Below, one piece after another: positions 50,147 to 53,305 of a stretch of DNA of 53,305 bases. Position numbers and translations under genes: made by a program. Within the stretch, counting starts at the first letter, position 1. Each line of letters opens with the position of its first letter. This stretch comes from Flemingiibacterium sp045636145. GTDB lineage: Bacteria; Bacillota; Clostridia; Oscillospirales; CAG-272. The notes beneath the pieces were generated by a model. That model ran no database searches and had not been told where the DNA came from. It saw only the letters and a program-made list of their open reading frames with translations. The stretch is taken from the NCBI GenBank assembly GCA_045636145.1, contig JAZTWV010000033.1, forward strand, positions 1 to 53,305, read 5' to 3'.

Positions 50147-50635
50147 ATGGAAAGAGTTTCAAAAGAAAACTACTACCTGGATATTGCGCAGACCGTGGCA
50201 GAGCGTGCCACCTGCCTCAGAAAAAAATACGGTGCAATCATCGTAAAAAACGATACCATCGCTTCAACCGGCTATAACGGTGCCCCCAGAGCCAGAAAAA
50301 ACTGCACCGACCTCGGTTTCTGTATGCGTGACAAGCTGAACATTCCTCGCGGTGAGCGCTATGAGCTGTGCCGCTCCGTTCATGCGGAAGCAAACGCAAT
50401 AATCGCCGCTTCCCGGGATCAGATGCTGGGAGCTACACTATATATGGCGTGCATTGACGGAAAAACAGGCGAGCTTGTGGGAGACACCTGCTCCTGTATG
50501 ATGTGCAAGCGTCTTGTTATAAATGCGGGAATTGAAAAGGTTATTATCCGTACAACTCCCGATACATACAACTGTATTGATGTGAAAAGCTGGATCGACG
50601 ATGACGACAGCCTTTCCGGAAAGTTCGGATATTAA
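50147..50635 (+). CDS. Deoxycytidylate (dCMP) deaminase
   Basis: Converts dCMP to dUMP, feeding thymidylate synthesis (the ComEB family of Bacillus). The 162 residues carry the zinc motif VHAEANAI (HAE with the proton-shuttling Glu) and the two cysteines in CSCMMCKR, plus GYNGAPR near the N terminus. AAAGGAG precedes the ATG, 12 bases after galU. The gene was probably placed with galU by operon packing; no direct functional link is evident. Confidence 0.93.
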   Translation: MERVSKENYYLDIAQTVAERATCLRKKYGAIIVKNDTIASTGYNGAPRARKNCTDLGFCMRDKLNIPRGERYELCRSVHAEANAIIAASRDQMLGATLYMACIDGKTGELVGDTCSCMMCKRLVINAGIEKVIIRTTPDTYNCIDVKSWIDDDDSLSGKFGY

Positions 50636-50636
50636 G

Positions 50637-51263
50637 ATGAAAAAACAGCGCATATCACTTATCCTGTCGGTGCTCATAGCAGTCGCCCTCTTTCTCGTAT
50701 CTTGCAGGGACAGCGGTCCGCTGACGCTGACATATGATAAAGGTAATCTTACAGACCAAAAAAGCGGTATCACATATATGATTACCCCATTGTGCTTTGA
50801 GCCTATCGCAACCGAGCTTGAACCGTATGCGGTATGTACCGATCCGGAGTTGGAGCTTTTCGGTATAGTTGGATGTGCCCCCTCTGAGTGGCTCAGTGAA
50901 AAGTTCGAGGGCATCGGTTATGTGTACTTTGCAGGCGCAGAGGACGAGCTTCCATCTATAGATGAATTTGATGCAAACCTTATTGTCATATGCGTGGAGC
51001 AGACGATAACCACCGGAATCGGCACCGTTTCCGACAAAGAGGACATCGAAAATATTATAGACGCATTTATAAACGGTGAGCGCACCACCATCATCCCGGA
51101 GGGAGACTTTTATAAGCTCAAATTTGCTTCGGATAAATATCCGGGAATCTATTACAATATTTTGTACATTGAGGCGGATAACGGAGAGAATTACATCTAC
51201 GACCGTTCTTCAAAAATCTGCTCCGCGGTGGGAGATGTAATGTACGAATATCTGCCAAGGTGA
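50637..51263 (+). CDS. Predicted lipoprotein, unknown function
   Basis: A 208-residue protein with a lipoprotein signal: basic MKKQR, a hydrophobic stretch, and lipobox LVSC with Cys23 as the lipid-modified residue. The rest is rich in acidic residues and has no domain I recognise. It starts one base after the dCMP deaminase stop; an in-frame ATG at 50601 lies inside that gene. The stop overlaps the start region of rimI. Its constant place in this operon in relatives was not checked. Confidence 0.8.
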   Translation: MKKQRISLILSVLIAVALFLVSCRDSGPLTLTYDKGNLTDQKSGITYMITPLCFEPIATELEPYAVCTDPELELFGIVGCAPSEWLSEKFEGIGYVYFAGAEDELPSIDEFDANLIVICVEQTITTGIGTVSDKEDIENIIDAFINGERTTIIPEGDFYKLKFASDKYPGIYYNILYIEADNGENYIYDRSSKICSAVGDVMYEYLPR

Positions 51264-51271
51264 CACACACT

Positions 51272-51751
51272 ATGACTGAAATTACCGTAAGGACTGCCTC
51301 CGTCTCGGACATTCCCCAGCTATGCGCCATTGAGAATGAATGCTTCTCTACTCCATGGAGCGCAAAAAGCTTTGAGGATTTCCTTTCAAACGGCTGTTCA
51401 CACTGCCTCGTTGCGCTTATAGATAATGAAATATGCGGATACGCCGGGATGAATCTGATACTCGGCGAGGGAGAGATCACCAATATCGCCGTTCTGCAAA
51501 AATTCAGACGTCAAGGTGTTGCCGCCGCACTGCTAAATAAGCTCTGCGAAACGGAGTCTTTAGAAAAGCTGATGCTGGATGTGCGTGTCTCAAACACAGC
51601 GGCACGTGCACTTTATGAAAAGCACGGATTTTCTGTTGACGGAATCCGAAAGGGGTTCTACTCGAAACCTCGCGAGGATGCTGTACTTATGAGCCGCATA
51701 ATTTACCGTAATACAAAAAAGGATCAAAACCATGCTGATACTTGCAATTGA
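51272..51751 (+). CDS. rimI: Ribosomal protein S18-alanine N-acetyltransferase
   Basis: A 159-residue GNAT acetyltransferase. VRTASVSDIPQLCAIENECFSTPWS is the typical RimI start, followed by the acetyl-CoA loop LQKFRRQGVAAALL and the C-terminal VRVSNTAARALYEKHGFSVDGIRKGFYS. ATG 51272 has AAGGTG nine bases upstream; GTG 51260 is a possible alternative. It overlaps tsaD by 20 bases, the standard rimI-tsaD order in Firmicutes; tsaB and tsaE are not in the window. Confidence 0.93.
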   Translation: MTEITVRTASVSDIPQLCAIENECFSTPWSAKSFEDFLSNGCSHCLVALIDNEICGYAGMNLILGEGEITNIAVLQKFRRQGVAAALLNKLCETESLEKLMLDVRVSNTAARALYEKHGFSVDGIRKGFYSKPREDAVLMSRIIYRNTKKDQNHADTCN

Positions 51752-52739
51752 AAGCTCCTGCGATGAAACCTCTGCCGCCGTTTGCGAATTTGACGGCGAT
51801 ACACGTGTAATTCGCTCGAATATTATCGCATCTCAGATAGAGACACACAAGCTTTACGGCGGCGTAGTTCCCGAAATTGCAAGCCGCGCACACTGCGATG
51901 CCATATCCGCCATAACCTATGAGGCACTTGACAGTGCCGGCGTAACGCTTGACGATATAGATGCCATCGTCGTCACATCAAACCCCGGACTCATCGGTGC
52001 ATTGCTTGTTGGCGTAAATTTCGCAAAAGCACTGGCTTTCGCCAACGGCAAACCGCTGATACCCGTAAATCACATCCGTGGTCATATTGCCGCAAACTAC
52101 TTTGTCCATCCGTCACTTAAACCGCCTTTTTTGGCGTTGGTGGCATCCGGCGGTCATACATCGCTTATAAAAGTCACGGATTATACTGAATTTGAGACCG
52201 TAGGCAGGACAAGGGATGATGCCATCGGCGAAGCCTTTGATAAAGTGGGGCGTGTTATGGGGCTGCCTTATCCCGGAGGCGCGGAGATGGACAGGCTTGC
52301 CTCTATCGGAAACAGCGATGCCGTAAAATTCCCCTCTGCCGCAGTTATCGGCGATAATTTAGACTTCTCTTTCAGCGGACTCAAAACCGCCGTTATAAAC
52401 CACCTGCACAATGCCCAACAAAAAGGCGAGGCATATGTAAAAGAGGACATTGCCGCCTCATTTACAAAGGCTGTAACGTCATCAGTCGTGAAAAAGCTCA
52501 CTATGGCAGTTGAAGCCACGGGACTTTCCGATATTGTTATTGCCGGAGGAGTTGCGGCGAATTCCCATCTTCGCACGGCACTTGAAGCCCTTGCCGAAAA
52601 ACGGAAGTTAAGACTGTATCTGCCGCCACGCTCACTTTGCGGCGATAATGCGGCAATGATTGGGGCGCAGGGGTACTTTGAGTACCTTGCAGGTGTGCGT
52701 GCCGACACCTCGCTTAACGCAAAAGCCACGGGAAAATAA
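51732..52739 (+). CDS. tsaD: tRNA N6-adenosine threonylcarbamoyltransferase
   Basis: Transfers the threonylcarbamoyl group to A37 of ANN-decoding tRNAs, with TsaB and TsaE. The 335 residues show ILAIESSCDETSAAV at the start, the metal-binding HIRGHIAANY, LALVASGGHTSL, IGEAFDKVGRVMGLPYPGG and the ATPase-fold end VIAGGVAANSHLR with CGDNAAMIG. Length and motifs are complete. It overlaps rimI by 20 bases and ends the galU operon; no terminator was recognised after it. Confidence 0.97.
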   Translation: MLILAIESSCDETSAAVCEFDGDTRVIRSNIIASQIETHKLYGGVVPEIASRAHCDAISAITYEALDSAGVTLDDIDAIVVTSNPGLIGALLVGVNFAKALAFANGKPLIPVNHIRGHIAANYFVHPSLKPPFLALVASGGHTSLIKVTDYTEFETVGRTRDDAIGEAFDKVGRVMGLPYPGGAEMDRLASIGNSDAVKFPSAAVIGDNLDFSFSGLKTAVINHLHNAQQKGEAYVKEDIAASFTKAVTSSVVKKLTMAVEATGLSDIVIAGGVAANSHLRTALEALAEKRKLRLYLPPRSLCGDNAAMIGAQGYFEYLAGVRADTSLNAKATGK

Positions 52740-52756
52740 TTGCCGGCTTCTCATTT

Positions 52757-52899
52757 TCGCTTTTCCACAGGTTGTGGAAAAGCGAGCGGAGAACTCACGT
52801 TCTCTCCCGTAAAATCCCCTGTTTTTTTCGAAAAACGACACTGTTTTTTAAAAAAATCCGGCATATGCCTGTTGATAACTATGTTGATAATGTGGAACT
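52757..52899. promoter_or_regulatory. Cluster of DnaA-box-like sequences
   Basis: A perfect inverted repeat with 13-bp arms (52757-52769 and 52773-52785) holds two facing TTTTCCACA sites, which fit the DnaA box pattern TTWTNCACA. Further on, TGTTGATAA occurs at 52870-52878 and 52882-52890, followed at once by TGTGGAACT (52891-52899). Spacing of 12 bp and mixed orientation resemble DnaA-box clusters. The inverted repeat has no T run, so it is not an ordinary terminator. Confidence 0.5.
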
Positions 52900-52945
52900 T
52901 CCCACCAATCATAAATACCTATTCTATGAAACGGAGTAACAAAAA

Positions 52946-53305
52946 ATGAACAATTATGACGCAAACATCAAATCTGCTGTAGAAAAATTCGAGGCAGTTC
53001 TTCGCTCTCAGCTTGAGCGCGTTGAAAAGATAAACGCCGCAAAGGATTTCGTAGATTACACTGCGCTCCCCGTACTTACCATCGGCATCTGCGGCGGTGA
53101 CGGTATCGGTCCGATCATTACAAAAGCCGCACAGGATGTGCTTGAATTTCTCCTCGCCGACGAAGTTAAGGCAGGCAAGGTAGTATTCAAGGTTATTGAC
53201 GGTCTTACCATCGAAAACCGTGCCGCTTGCATGAAAGCTATCCCCGACGATGTTATGGAAGAGCTTTACAAGTGTGACGTTATACTTAAGGGTCCTACCA
53301 CTACC
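52946..53305 (+). CDS. NAD-dependent isocitrate dehydrogenase, N-terminal part
   Basis: The first 120 codons of a protein of the isocitrate/isopropylmalate dehydrogenase family, cut by the window end. After a helical leader of about 40 residues comes TIGICGGDGIGPIITKAAQDVL, with the family's GDGIGP, and later CDVILKGPTTT, the start of the substrate-binding loop. The long N-terminal extension is typical of the clostridial isocitrate dehydrogenases rather than LeuB. CGGAG lies about nine bases before the ATG. The rest of the gene and its partners (aconitase, citrate synthase) are outside. Confidence 0.82.
   Translation, partial: MNNYDANIKSAVEKFEAVLRSQLERVEKINAAKDFVDYTALPVLTIGICGGDGIGPIITKAAQDVLEFLLADEVKAGKVVFKVIDGLTIENRAACMKAIPDDVMEELYKCDVILKGPTTT

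Noticed and set aside
52757..52899. Chromosomal replication origin (oriC)
   Set aside because: There are DnaA-box-like sites but no dnaA, dnaN or rpmH within view and no long AT-rich unwinding region with clustered boxes, so only a box cluster is claimed.

Overview
The window looks like a piece of the chromosome of an anaerobic, spore-forming Gram-positive of class Clostridia, probably a gut-type lineage near Ruminococcaceae or Oscillospiraceae. The evidence is a spore-coat assembly ATPase (SpoIVA), an oxygen-sensitive class III ribonucleotide reductase (NrdD), a SCIFF peptide with its radical-SAM maturase (a hallmark of Clostridia), a Wal (YycFGHI) cell-wall stress system, a T-box leader on thrS, a BspA-type leucine-rich-repeat protein with a dockerin, and many near-consensus sigma-A promoters (TTGACA-17-TATAAT). 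Family placement is inference.

Layout. 1-542: the 5' end of a 16S rRNA gene read leftwards, with its leader and two tandem promoters. 685-3544: prmC, ddl and murI, diverging from the rRNA operon. 3572-7513: an accessory stretch with a large secreted repeat protein carrying a dockerin, a small Xre regulator with an operator-like repeat between the two, and a MazF toxin-antitoxin pair. 7564-10669: rsmI, a TrmN6-like methyltransferase and murA. 10777-19168: one long leftward operon running rluD-like, DUF3810 metalloprotein, NodB-like deacetylase, walR, walK, yycH, yycI. 19191-22376: a ranthipeptide locus with a SCIFF precursor that is internally duplicated, its maturase ScfB, and a translationally coupled Orn/Lys/Arg decarboxylase-family protein. 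22463-22622: a tRNA-Gln gene with promoter and terminator. 22701-28133: a three-gene operon (TerB-domain protein, BrxD-like ATPase, BrxHI/Lhr-like helicase) driven by a strong promoter that overlaps a perfect 12-bp inverted repeat. It resembles the BrxD-BrxHI half of type 2 BREX without the methylase or PglZ, and is the best candidate here for an undescribed system.

28130-31970: a small membrane protein, a TIM-barrel sugar-phosphate isomerase that seems to lack a normal start codon, and nrdD behind two NrdR boxes. 32158-34614: a LytTR/DUF3021/ABC-2 transporter cassette, followed by an unusual 160-bp palindromic element bounded by a partial copy of the adjacent tRNA-Glu 3' end. 34799-39171: tRNA-Glu, thrS with its T-box leader, and a Na/Pi cotransporter. 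39317-43266: an ALDH-family protein whose catalytic cysteine is replaced by asparagine, homoserine dehydrogenase, and mannonate dehydratase. 43437-48923: spoIVA, a CmpB-like membrane protein, and a YhaN/YhaO (SbcCD-like) pair. 48951-53305: a possible small RNA, then galU, dCMP deaminase, a lipoprotein, rimI and tsaD in a tight operon, a cluster of DnaA-box-like sites, and the start of an isocitrate dehydrogenase gene that runs off the window.

Functionally, most genes are housekeeping: translation factors and RNA modification, peptidoglycan precursors and wall homeostasis, nucleotide metabolism. Interspersed are four small accessory islands: LRR/Xre/MazF, SCIFF, TerB-BrxD-BrxHI, and LytTR-ABC plus the tRNA-Glu element. 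All calls were made by reading; no database search was run.
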